From assembly GCF_014253065.1 (NCBI RefSeq), contig NZ_JACLZK010000002.1:620001-684000 (forward strand): DNA of 64,000 nucleotides. The letters are read 5' to 3'. The notes beneath the pieces are model-generated. The model was not told the DNA's origin, made no database searches, and worked only from the letters and a program-made list of their open reading frames with translations. Every line of letters begins with the position of its first letter. The first letter of the stretch is position 1. This DNA is from Campylobacter massiliensis. GTDB taxonomy: Bacteria; Campylobacterota; Campylobacteria; Campylobacterales; Campylobacteraceae. Positions 15,266 through 23,561 of this stretch are shown here, one piece after another. The translations under genes and the position numbers were made by a program.

Positions 15266-17324
15266 CGTTCACATCGCGCACCTGACTAAAAACCGCGTGC
15301 GCTTCGTCTGCGAACGCATCGGCGAGGACTGCGACGAGAGCCGCTTGGAGGCTCAAATTTCGGAGTTTAGGTACGCAAAAAGCGTCAGGGTAAACAAAAA
15401 AGCAAAAAGTATCATCGTCGGCTTTGAGTCAAATTTAAACGAAATCAAAGAGTTCATCGAAAATTTGCCGATCGCAAATTTTAACAAGCGCAAAAATAGC
15501 CCGAGCAAGGCTGAAATTTACAAGGCGGCAACGGCTCTAGCCATCACGCCTCTTATAAGTAGCAACGGCGTAAAGGCTATGGCTAGCCTGATAGCCGCCG
15601 CTCCCCTATTAAAAGAAGGCGCAAGCGAAGCCGTAAACGAGGGCATAACCTCAAAAGTACTCGAAGCCACCGCAGTAGGCGTGAGCCTGGCTAGGCGCGA
15701 CTTTTTAGCGGCAAATAGCACAAATCTCATGCTAACTATCGGCGAATACATGGAAGAAAGCGCCGTACACCGCAGCGACGACCTCATCAAAGAGCTAGCC
15801 CGCCCGAATATCGAAGAGGTCTGGATCGAGATAAATGATCACAGTAAAAAATCTCTCAAAAAAATCCCGACCGTAGACGTTAAAATAGGCGACATCGTAG
15901 TCGTTGGTACAGGCGAGAGCATCGGCATCGACGGCTATATCGTGGAAGGCACCGCAAGCGTAAATCAAGTCTCGATGACGGGCGAAGCAGAACCCGTCAA
16001 AAAAGAGCGCGGCGACCGCGTGATGAGCGGAACCGTCGTCGAGGACGGACGCATAAAAATCTGGGCCGAGAGCATAGCGGCAGAGAGCGCGACTGCTAGG
16101 ATAAAATCCTACATCCAAAGCTCACTAAACGAAAAATCGGCCGTCGGACTAAAGGCCACGAAGCTAGCCGACAAGCTAGTGCCCGTGACGCTAAGCCTAG
16201 CCGGCGTTTCGTATCTGCTTAGCCGAGATATGACTCGCGTAGCTAGCGTCTTGCAGGCGGACTACTCCTGCGCGCTAAAGCTAGCCACTCCAGTCGCCTT
16301 TAAATCAAGCATCTCAAAAGCCGGCCGCAACGGCGTACTGATAAAAGGCGCCAAAGCTATCGAAGCCCTAGCGAGCGCCGATACTTTCGTCTTTGATAAA
16401 ACAGGCACGCTAACGCACGGCAGCCTAAGCGTCGTGAAAGTTCACTCGTTTAAAAAAGAATTTACCGAAGCGCAGCTGTTAAATTTGACCGCAAGCGCAG
16501 AGGAGCACTACTTCCACCCCGTAGCCGAGGCCATCGTAAAGGCCGCGCGCGAGATAGGCTTTCACCACATTCACCACGACGAGGTCGAGTTTATCGTCGC
16601 TCACGGCGTGAAAACATACGTAGGCGGCAAAGAGGTCGTAATCGGATCGCGGCATTTTTTAGAGGACGACGAGCAAATTTCATTTAGCAAGCACGAAGAA
16701 ATCATAAAAAGCGAAGTAGATAGCGGACTCACGCTACTTTACGTAGGCTACGACAAAGAGCTCTTAGGCGTCATCGCCATGCGCGACACCATGCGAGAAA
16801 ACGCCGCGCAGACGCTAGCAAAACTACGAAAACTAGGCGTAAAAGAGCTCATTATGCTAACGGGAGACGTGCAGTCTAAAGCCGATCAGGTAGCAAGCGA
16901 GCTAGGCATCGACAGAGTCTACGCAAACTGCCTACCTACCGATAAAGCAGGCATCATCGAGCAGCTAAAAGCCGAGGGCAAAAAAGTAGCCTTCGTCGGA
17001 GACGGTATCAACGACGCGCCAAGCCTTACCAAGGCGCACGTAGGCATCAGTATGCAAAAGGGCGCCGACATAGCAAAAGCCACCGCCGACATAAGCCTAC
17101 TAAAAGACGACATCGGCTCGGTCGCCGTCGCAAAAGACGTCGCAAATAAAACTATGAGGCTGATAAATACGAATTTTAACGCTACCGTTGGCATAAACTC
17201 CCTCATCCTGGCGGGCGCGACGTTTGGCCTTTTTAACCCTATCGCCACGGCCGTTTTACACAACGGCACGACGATCGGACTGCTGGCAAATTCGATGAAA
17301 GGCGTCAAGATAGGCGCGAAGTAA
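15249..17324 (+). CDS. P1B-like heavy-metal P-type ATPase with YSC in place of CPC
   Basis: This 691-residue P-type ATPase starts at TTG. Residues 1-75 form an HMA-like domain without CxxC. Membrane segments follow near 95-165. The actuator domain carries MTGEAEP (243-249). The metal-site helix reads DYSCALKLATP (338-348), where P1B pumps normally have CPC; one Cys (341) remains. The phosphorylation motif is DKTGTLT (Asp383), and nucleotide-domain HP and GDGINDAP are intact. The pump should be active, but ion choice may differ from standard Cu/Zn pumps; CtpC-type Mn/Zn pumps are a possible comparison. It is translationally coupled to the small membrane proteins upstream. Confidence 0.92.
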   Translation: MTPKNNVHIAHLTKNRVRFVCERIGEDCDESRLEAQISEFRYAKSVRVNKKAKSIIVGFESNLNEIKEFIENLPIANFNKRKNSPSKAEIYKAATALAITPLISSNGVKAMASLIAAAPLLKEGASEAVNEGITSKVLEATAVGVSLARRDFLAANSTNLMLTIGEYMEESAVHRSDDLIKELARPNIEEVWIEINDHSKKSLKKIPTVDVKIGDIVVVGTGESIGIDGYIVEGTASVNQVSMTGEAEPVKKERGDRVMSGTVVEDGRIKIWAESIAAESATARIKSYIQSSLNEKSAVGLKATKLADKLVPVTLSLAGVSYLLSRDMTRVASVLQADYSCALKLATPVAFKSSISKAGRNGVLIKGAKAIEALASADTFVFDKTGTLTHGSLSVVKVHSFKKEFTEAQLLNLTASAEEHYFHPVAEAIVKAAREIGFHHIHHDEVEFIVAHGVKTYVGGKEVVIGSRHFLEDDEQISFSKHEEIIKSEVDSGLTLLYVGYDKELLGVIAMRDTMRENAAQTLAKLRKLGVKELIMLTGDVQSKADQVASELGIDRVYANCLPTDKAGIIEQLKAEGKKVAFVGDGINDAPSLTKAHVGISMQKGADIAKATADISLLKDDIGSVAVAKDVANKTMRLINTNFNATVGINSLILAGATFGLFNPIATAVLHNGTTIGLLANSMKGVKIGAK

Positions 17325-17341
17325 ATTTGAAGGAATGACGG

Positions 17342-18802
17342 TTGATAGATAAAATTTTAAAATTTATGAACGACGAGATGTCGCTAGCCAACGACTTTTT
17401 ATACGGCTATTTTTTGGTTATCGTGCTCGTTCTTACCGGTATTTATTTTAGCTATATCACGAGATTCGTGCAGTTTAGGATGTTTTTCGAGGCTTGCAAG
17501 GTTTTAGTCGAGAAAAAGGATAAATACAACAAGCACCACCTCACGCCTTTTCAAGCGCTTATGATTTCCACCGCCTCGCGCGTGGGTATCGGAAATATCG
17601 CCGGCATCTCCGCCGCTATCGTAGCAGGCGGACCGGGCGCGCTATTTTGGATGTGTTTGATGGCTTTTTTGGGCGCGGCTTCGGCATTTGCCGAGAGTAC
17701 GCTAGCTCAAATTTACAAGACCAAAGACGTATTGGGCTTTAAGGGCGGACCGGCATACTACATAAAAAACGGCCTAGGCATTAAATGGCTAGCTACGCTT
17801 TTTGCCGTTATCCTCATCATCACGTACGCGTACGGATTTAACGGCCTACAAAGCTACACCATGACCTCCGCTTTTCAAATTTACTACGACCAAAGCGCTG
17901 GTGCTACGAGCTTTAGCGATAGCGGCTTGCCCGTGGGTATCGGTATCATCCTAACGGCATTTGCGGCGGTGATGTTTTTTAGCAAGAGCCACGTCATCGG
18001 CAAGGTTAGCTCCTACATCGTGCCTTTTATGGCGCTTGCTTATATCCTGCTAGCCTTTATCGCGATCTGCTTAAATTTAGACAAGCTTCCGGCCGTCTTT
18101 GATATGATCATGAAAAGCGCCTTTGATTTTAAGGCGATATTCGGTGGATTTGCGGGCAGCGTGATCGTCTACGGTATCAAGCGCGGACTGTTTTCAAACG
18201 AAGCCGGCATGGGTTCTGCGCCAAACGCGGCCGCCGCGGCTCACACTAGCCACCCCGTAAAGCAAGGACTCGTGCAGGCGATGGCGGTTTTTATAGATAT
18301 GACGATCTGCGTGGCTTCCGGCATGATAGTGCTTTTCTCGCAGGCCTATATCACAAAGCAAACCGGTGCTAGCGGCGAAGTTTTAAGCGCGCTTCCTTTG
18401 GTGCAGGCTGCGATGCGCGAGTACTACGGCGAGATCGGCCTTCACTTTACGACGCTTGCGGTGGTGCTTTTTGCCATCACGTCGCTGATCGGCAACTACT
18501 ACTACGCGCAGGCAAATATAAAATACCTTACCAAAAACCACAAAATCGCCCTAGCCTTTAAGCTAACGGCGGTCGCGATGATATTCGTCGGAGCGCAGAT
18601 GAACCTAACTATCGCCTGGAATATCGCCGATATCACGATGGCGGCGATGGCTACGATAAATATCGCGGCGATCTTTATGCTATCAAAAGTCATGATAAAA
18701 GCCCTAAAAGACTACGAATCGCAAAGAAAAGCGGGGCTAAATCCGGAATTTGACCCTGAGAGCATAGGCATCGCAAACACAACTTGCTGGAGAAAAAAAT
18801 GA
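17342..18802 (+). CDS. Sodium:alanine (AGCS-family) amino-acid symporter
   Basis: A 486-residue integral membrane protein with about 11 helices. The AGCS signature words are visible: FQALMISTASRVGIGNIAG, GGPGALFWMC and KRGLFSNEAGMGSAPNAAA. It should import alanine, glycine or a similar amino acid with Na+. The TTG start is chosen because GAAGGA lies 7 nt upstream; the next Met is 8 codons in. It follows the ATPase by 17 nt and overlaps the next gene by 4 nt, so it is part of the same transcript even though its role does not obviously concern metals. Confidence 0.9.
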   Translation: MIDKILKFMNDEMSLANDFLYGYFLVIVLVLTGIYFSYITRFVQFRMFFEACKVLVEKKDKYNKHHLTPFQALMISTASRVGIGNIAGISAAIVAGGPGALFWMCLMAFLGAASAFAESTLAQIYKTKDVLGFKGGPAYYIKNGLGIKWLATLFAVILIITYAYGFNGLQSYTMTSAFQIYYDQSAGATSFSDSGLPVGIGIILTAFAAVMFFSKSHVIGKVSSYIVPFMALAYILLAFIAICLNLDKLPAVFDMIMKSAFDFKAIFGGFAGSVIVYGIKRGLFSNEAGMGSAPNAAAAAHTSHPVKQGLVQAMAVFIDMTICVASGMIVLFSQAYITKQTGASGEVLSALPLVQAAMREYYGEIGLHFTTLAVVLFAITSLIGNYYYAQANIKYLTKNHKIALAFKLTAVAMIFVGAQMNLTIAWNIADITMAAMATINIAAIFMLSKVMIKALKDYESQRKAGLNPEFDPESIGIANTTCWRKK

Positions 18803-19083
18803 ACATAAGCGGACAACTTTTAAATTTACAAACCCATAGAAAAGTCGCAAAAATCGGAATGAGCGTCACTCTAGCCACCGTTTGCCTAACGGCGCTCGGG
18901 CTTAAAGGTAGAAACAAAAGCCGCTGCGAGAAACTGCATACGATCGCAGGCATCGCATTCGTCGGCTTTTCGCTATATCACGCGGGACTCTACGAAAACG
19001 GCATTTTTAGAAATATGATCGTAAACGCAAACAAGAAAAACGCCGAAGCAAAGAGGCTAGCAAGCGATGATAAAGATAAATGA
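18799..19083 (+). CDS. Small membrane protein with paired His in helices
   Basis: A 94-residue protein with two membrane helices (about IGMSVTLATVCLTALG and TIAGIAFVGFSLYHAGLY). His residues at the start and end of the second helix (LHTIAG and LYHAG) recall small haem-binding cytochrome-b-like helices, but this is only suggestive. The ATG at 18799 is preferred over an upstream TTG because GGAG lies 6 nt before it and it forms an ATGA overlap with the symporter stop. It overlaps modD by 17 nt. Family not recognised. Confidence 0.7.
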   Translation: MNISGQLLNLQTHRKVAKIGMSVTLATVCLTALGLKGRNKSRCEKLHTIAGIAFVGFSLYHAGLYENGIFRNMIVNANKKNAEAKRLASDDKDK

Positions 19084-19909
19084 CGCGGAAATTTTAGCCT
19101 ATATCGGCGAAGACCTGCCCTACTTTGATCTTACGACCTCGCTTCAAGGCATCCGTAAAAACGCCGTCTTAACCATACTGCCGCGCGAGGACGTAACGGT
19201 TAGCTGCGTAGACGTAGCGGCCGGTATCGCGCGCTTGCTAGACTGCGAGGCTCAAATTTGCGTCCCAAACTCAGCCGTCGCAGCCGCAAAAGAGCCGATC
19301 GTAAAAATCAGCGGCAGCTACGATAATGTGCACAAAGCCTGGAAACTAGCGCAAATTTGCCTAGAATACGCCTGCCGGATCGCCACCTGCGCAAGAGCGA
19401 TGAACGAGGCCGCCAAAAGCGTAAATCCAAAATGCGAAATCCTAGCCACGCGCAAGAGCTTCCCGTTTGCCAAGAAATTTTGCCTAAAGGCCGTGCTTGA
19501 GGGCGACTGCGGTATACACAGGCTAAATTTGAGCGATAGCGTGCTGTTTTTTAAAAATCATATCAAGGCTTACGACTCGTATGAGGAGTTTTTGGCTCAA
19601 ATTCCAACCTTTAAAGCAAAAGCCCCCGAGCGCAAAATCGCCGTCGAGTGCGAAAATTTAGATGATTGCGAAGCGCTTTTAAGGGCGGGCGCCGACGTCG
19701 TGCAGTGCGATAAATTTACGCCGGAAGCCGTAAAGCAAGCAGTGGACCTACGAGACAAAATCGCCCCAAACGCGGCCCTAGTCGCAAGCGGCGGGATAAA
19801 TCTAAAAAACGTCCGAGAATTCGCTATCACAGGCGCAGACGCGCTCGTGACATCAGCTATGTATACGCAAGGTATGGCAGATATCACGGCGGTTTTAGAG
19901 ATAGTATAA
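19067..19909 (+). CDS. modD: ModD, NadC-like phosphoribosyltransferase-fold protein
   Basis: A 280-residue protein of the nicotinate-nucleotide pyrophosphorylase fold. It starts with the ModD-type N-terminus (LPYFDLTTSLQGI) and has ATRKSFPFAKKFCLKAVLEG, IAVECENLDDCEALL and ASGGINLKNVREFA, the NadC-like barrel motifs. ModD is normally found with molybdate transport genes and its reaction is not settled. Here no molybdate transporter is adjacent; instead it ends the metal-ATPase array, overlapping the small membrane protein. A hairpin terminator follows 4 nt after the stop. Confidence 0.88.
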   Translation: MIKINDAEILAYIGEDLPYFDLTTSLQGIRKNAVLTILPREDVTVSCVDVAAGIARLLDCEAQICVPNSAVAAAKEPIVKISGSYDNVHKAWKLAQICLEYACRIATCARAMNEAAKSVNPKCEILATRKSFPFAKKFCLKAVLEGDCGIHRLNLSDSVLFFKNHIKAYDSYEEFLAQIPTFKAKAPERKIAVECENLDDCEALLRAGADVVQCDKFTPEAVKQAVDLRDKIAPNAALVASGGINLKNVREFAITGADALVTSAMYTQGMADITAVLEIV

Positions 19910-19912
19910 TTT

Positions 19913-19948
19913 GCAAATTTGACGGACTCTTCGGCGCGTCAAATTTGC
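19913..19948. terminator. Hairpin after modD
   Basis: A perfect 12-bp stem, GCAAATTTGACG (19913-19924) with CGTCAAATTTGC (19937-19948), has a 12-nt GC-rich loop. It lies directly after modD and before the convergent interrupted gene. The same arm sequences recur in the hairpin at 48958-48988. Confidence 0.7.
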
Positions 19949-19972
19949 GCTTGAGTTTAACGTATAGCTATC

Positions 19973-20992
19973 TCAAACTTTCTCATTTATCATTTTTTGA
20001 TTACAGTCCTGTATCCAAGTGGTCTCGTTTTTATTACACATCCAAAACGGACCGCCCGACTCTGGACCCAAAGCATTAGTTAAGGCTTGGATTAGCCAAG
20101 AGTGATAAGACTCGTAGATGTATGTATTGTCGGCTAGTATCTTACCGGTACTTCTATCTTTGATTAGTCCGCCGTAGTTAAATCCCATGTCTATTATCTT
20201 ATCAAACACGGTTTTTATATTCGGCTTTTGCTCTAAGAGATGATACGAATCTTCCACTACGAGCTCGACAGACGCTATCTCATCTTCATTGATTTCTTTG
20301 CGAGCTACGCATTTGTCTTTGTAGATTTGTTTGAGATCTTTTATATTGTATTTTATGTAGCTTAATATTTTAGACGGTTTTATATCTATCGTCGAGGCAT
20401 TTTTATCGTCAAGTAACGATTTTATCTCTCTGATTATTTTATCCTCGTTTTCATGATTTGATTGCAGTTGATTAAAAAATATATTTAATTCTTCATATGT
20501 TATCGGGATACTCTTTAAAAAGCCTCTTGTGCTTAACTTGGCTGATAAAAAGCACTCTTGTGCGGTATAATCATCCAGATAAATTCTAAAATATTTACCG
20601 TTTGTGGCGGGATTTTCGCTTTTTTTTTTTTAGTCTATAAAATTTACGTAGCCGTTTATCAAAGATATGAAATTTGCATCGGTCGTATTTGCAGGGAAAT
20701 TTAGCCAATTGGTTGGATCTATCAAAAGAAAACCGCTTCTATTCCATTCGACTATTTCTCTTTCTCCGGCATAGTAAGCGTGTATGGCGGGCTTTTCGTG
20801 GACGCTTATCTTGGCATATTTAAAATCATAATAAGCCATAATTGCTTTAAGTACGACAATATCCCCGAAAAACACCATAAACCAAACAAAAAGCCAAAGA
20901 AGTTTGCGTTTGCCTTTGGGGGCGATTAAAGCAACAAAAAAGCTTACGATTAGAAAAATGAGTGCGATTAGAAGTACTGCGGCGTCGTGCAT
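19973..20992 (-). pseudogene. Hypothetical membrane protein gene interrupted by in-frame TAA beside a 12-A tract
   Basis: From ATG 20992 the frame encodes 120 residues with two N-terminal membrane helices (MHDAAVLLIALIFLIVSFF, LLWLFVWFMVFFGDIVV) and then meets TAA at 20630-20632. The very same frame continues open for another 218 codons to TGA at 19973. The continuation (NGKYFRIYLDDYTAQECF, then FDKIIDMGFNYGGLIKD) has normal coding character but no ATG/GTG/TTG start before GTG 20257. A single 339-residue gene with a nonsense change is the simplest reading. Twelve A residues (20620-20631 on the minus strand) adjoin the stop, so sequencing error or slippage is possible. AT-richer than neighbours; family unknown. 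Confidence 0.7.
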
Positions 20993-21107
20993 ATCTGATC
21001 CTTTTTAAAAGCCAAAATTTAAAATACCTACTGCCGTCAAGTAAAGCGGCGATGTTTGGTCTCGCCGCTAGTTTTAAATTTTAGCTAAATTTGGCTTCAA
21101 ATTTAGG

Positions 21108-21365
21108 TTATTTTGCCGCTACGCTTGCTCGCTCGTAGTGTGCGATGATTTTATTATGAATCAGTAGCGAGATATAAATCACAGCACCGCCTAGGCAGAG
21201 TCTTAGTATATCCGCATCCTTATGCCAAAATACTAAATTTACGATGATGGCCGCAGGTATGAGAGCGTTGTTCATGATAGCTAGGGTGCCGCTATCTACC
21301 TCGCATGCGCCTTTGTTCCATAAAAAGTATCCAAGACCGCTAGCTCCGATGCCAAGCCGGAGCAT
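21108..21365 (-). pseudogene. Truncated EamA/DMT-type transporter remnant (C-terminal part)
   Basis: The 85 codons encode the last part of an EamA-type permease: GASGLGYFLWNKGACEVDSG followed by ALIPAAIIVNLVF and LGGAVIYISLLI, the typical final helices. Full proteins have about 290 residues and ten helices, so roughly 70% is missing. Upstream sequence runs directly into the glyS terminator, leaving no room for the rest. It lies next to the interrupted membrane gene, suggesting a patch of decay. Confidence 0.7.
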
Positions 21366-21375
21366 ATGCCGAGTT

Positions 21376-21398
21376 TAGAAGCGGCTTTACCGCTTCTA
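21376..21398 (-). terminator. glyS terminator hairpin
   Basis: TAGAAGCGG and CCGCTTCTA form a perfect 9-bp stem with a 5-nt loop, 5 nt after the glyS stop codon. Confidence 0.65.
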
Positions 21399-21402
21399 GC
21401 GT

Positions 21403-23436
21403 TTATAGGCTTATCTCTTTTATATCGGCGATTTTGAGGAATTCCGCGTAAATTTGCCCTACGAGCGCAAGGCGGTTTTTACGCACGAGCTCGTCCTCGG
21501 CGTTTATCATTACGTTGTCGAAAAACTCGTCTATCGCAGCTTTTAGACCGAAAAGATTTTTTAGGCGTTCGCTGTATGAGCCGCCGGCTTTTACCGCAGC
21601 CTTAAAGGCGTCATTTAGCTTTTTCTCGCTCTGGTTTTCAAATTTCGCCTCGTCTACCGCGCCGAAATTTTCATCTTTGATGATGTTTGCCAGACGCTTA
21701 AACGTGCTAAAATTTTGCCTAAAGTCATCCGCCGCGCAGATCGCGCCTAGAGCTTCGATCGCCTCGCACTGCGCGAGCACATCGCCCTTTTTGCTAGCTA
21801 GGCAGGCCTTTACGACGGACGGATTTACGTCAAAGAATGTATAAAGTCTATCGAAAATGAAATTTATGAGCGCCTCGACGTCAAATTTAGCATATCCCTC
21901 CGCCGTCTCGCGTAAAAATGCCGCGATATCAAAGTTTAGATTTTCGTTTTGGATGATCTTGATGACGCCGTTAGCCGCGCGGCGGAGCGCATACGGGTCT
22001 TTGTTGCCGCTTGGGATCTTGCCCGCGCTAAAGAGCCCGATTAGCGTCTCGAGCTTGATCGCGAGCGCGACGACGGAGCTAAAGATAGTGCTAGGTAGCG
22101 CGCTAGCCTCGCCGCTTGGCAGATATTGCTCCTTGATGGCGGTTACGACGTTTTCGTTTTCGCCCTTAGCCGCCGCGTAGTAGCCGCCCATAACGCCCTG
22201 AAGCTCGGTAAACTCATACACCATCTGCGTGGTTAGATCGGCCTTACTCAGCATCACGGCGCGCTCTAGTAGCGCCTCGTAGCCCTCTCCCGCGCACGCT
22301 TTTAGCCTATCGGTGCAGATTTTGGCTAGTCGTTTTGCGACGCCTAGCTCGCGCACGCTTTTGTCAAATGTGCTACCAAGCTCTTTTAGATAGGTGATGT
22401 TTTTTAGCTTTTCTGGGCCGAACTCATGCGCTAGGTCGCTGCGCCAGAAAAACATCGCGTCGCTAAGTCTAGCGCGCAAAACCTTTTCGTTGCCTTTCAC
22501 GATGAGCGCTGGCTCTGGCGAGATAGCGTTGCTGACGACCACGAAGCGATTAGCTAACTTGCCGCCCTCAAAAACAGGAAAATATCTCTGGTTTTCCTTC
22601 ATCGAAGTGATGATGACCTCGCTAGGCACCTCCAAAAACTCTCGCTCAAAGCCGCCAAGCAGCGCGGTCGGATGCTCGGTGATCGCTACGACTTCGTCTA
22701 GCAGCGCCTCGTCCACCTCGACCGTTACGCCGTTTTTAGCTTCGATTTGTTTAAATTCGCTCAAAATTTTCTCTCGGCGCGCGTTTTGATCGAGGATTAC
22801 GCCGATTTTAGGCATCGCGGCGAAATAGTCTTTCGCGTTTTTTACGGTAAATTTATCGTAGCTTACGCTTCTGTGCATAAAAATACTGTCGCCGCTTTCC
22901 ACGTCAAATTTGTTAAATTTAACGACCTCGTCTCCAAGCAAACACAAAAACGAGCGTACCGGGCGGATAAACTCAAATTTACCCTCGCCCCAGCGCATTG
23001 ATTTGCCAAAATTTAAGCCAAGCAAAAACTTCTCGATCATATCGCCCAGAAGCTCAGAGCTAGGCTTGCCCGCGACCGGCTTTTTGTAGTAGAGCACCTC
23101 TTTGCCGCCGACGGTTTCAAATTTTAGCTCAGACTCTGCGATACCGCATTTTTTAGCAAAGCTTAGCGCAGCCGGCGTCCATGCGCCGTCTTTTTGCGCG
23201 ACTTGCCTCGGCGCACCGATAAACTCGCTAAATCCATCCTCCTGGCGCACCGCAAATTTCGGGTGGTAAAACGCGATCCTGCGCGGCGTGTAGTAAAACT
23301 CGCACTCGCTGTCCAGGCCGTTTTGCGCTAGCGTCTCGCGCCATTTTGACGCTACGTTGCCGCACTCTTTTAAAAACGGGATCGCCGGCAACTCCTCGAC
23401 GCCGATCTCCACGATCAGTTCTTTTGTTTCGCTCAT
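21403..23436 (-). CDS. glyS: Glycyl-tRNA synthetase beta subunit
   Basis: A 677-residue protein of usual length for the beta subunit of the alpha2beta2 bacterial enzyme, which charges tRNA(Gly). It starts with LIVEIGVEELPA and contains family words VLYYKKPVAGKPSSELL, NFGKSMRWG and DRLYTFF; the C-terminal part is the anticodon-binding region. The alpha subunit gene is not nearby. A 42-codon membrane-protein gene overlaps its start codon (ATGA), so the two are coupled. AAAGGAT lies before the ATG. Confidence 0.95.
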   Translation of the reverse strand: MSETKELIVEIGVEELPAIPFLKECGNVASKWRETLAQNGLDSECEFYYTPRRIAFYHPKFAVRQEDGFSEFIGAPRQVAQKDGAWTPAALSFAKKCGIAESELKFETVGGKEVLYYKKPVAGKPSSELLGDMIEKFLLGLNFGKSMRWGEGKFEFIRPVRSFLCLLGDEVVKFNKFDVESGDSIFMHRSVSYDKFTVKNAKDYFAAMPKIGVILDQNARREKILSEFKQIEAKNGVTVEVDEALLDEVVAITEHPTALLGGFEREFLEVPSEVIITSMKENQRYFPVFEGGKLANRFVVVSNAISPEPALIVKGNEKVLRARLSDAMFFWRSDLAHEFGPEKLKNITYLKELGSTFDKSVRELGVAKRLAKICTDRLKACAGEGYEALLERAVMLSKADLTTQMVYEFTELQGVMGGYYAAAKGENENVVTAIKEQYLPSGEASALPSTIFSSVVALAIKLETLIGLFSAGKIPSGNKDPYALRRAANGVIKIIQNENLNFDIAAFLRETAEGYAKFDVEALINFIFDRLYTFFDVNPSVVKACLASKKGDVLAQCEAIEALGAICAADDFRQNFSTFKRLANIIKDENFGAVDEAKFENQSEKKLNDAFKAAVKAGGSYSERLKNLFGLKAAIDEFFDNVMINAEDELVRKNRLALVGQIYAEFLKIADIKEISL

Positions 23437-23561
23437 TTTTTATCCTTTTTTAAATTTTGTCTTCTTTTGCTTCTCTCAAGCGTCTGCGTGACGAATCCGC
23501 GCATCAAAAATATCACGAAAAGCACGAATGCGCCCAGCACCAATGCGTCAATTATCTTCAT
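23433..23561 (-). CDS. 42-residue single-helix membrane protein
   Basis: Read directly from the sequence: ATG at 23561, stop TGA at 23433-23435 overlapping the glyS ATG as ATGA. The product is one membrane helix (LVLGAFVLFVIFLMRGF) followed by a basic tail (ERSKRRQNLKKDKK), so the C-terminus should face the cytoplasm. It also overlaps the end of the upstream nuclease gene by 14 nt, giving an unbroken overlapping chain nuclease - small protein - glyS. No family recognised. Confidence 0.65.
   Translation of the reverse strand: MKIIDALVLGAFVLFVIFLMRGFVTQTLERSKRRQNLKKDKK

Noticed and set aside
20258-20629. Separate second gene starting at the 12-A tract
   Set aside because: No ATG, GTG or TTG start precedes the region in this frame; treated as the continuation of the interrupted gene.
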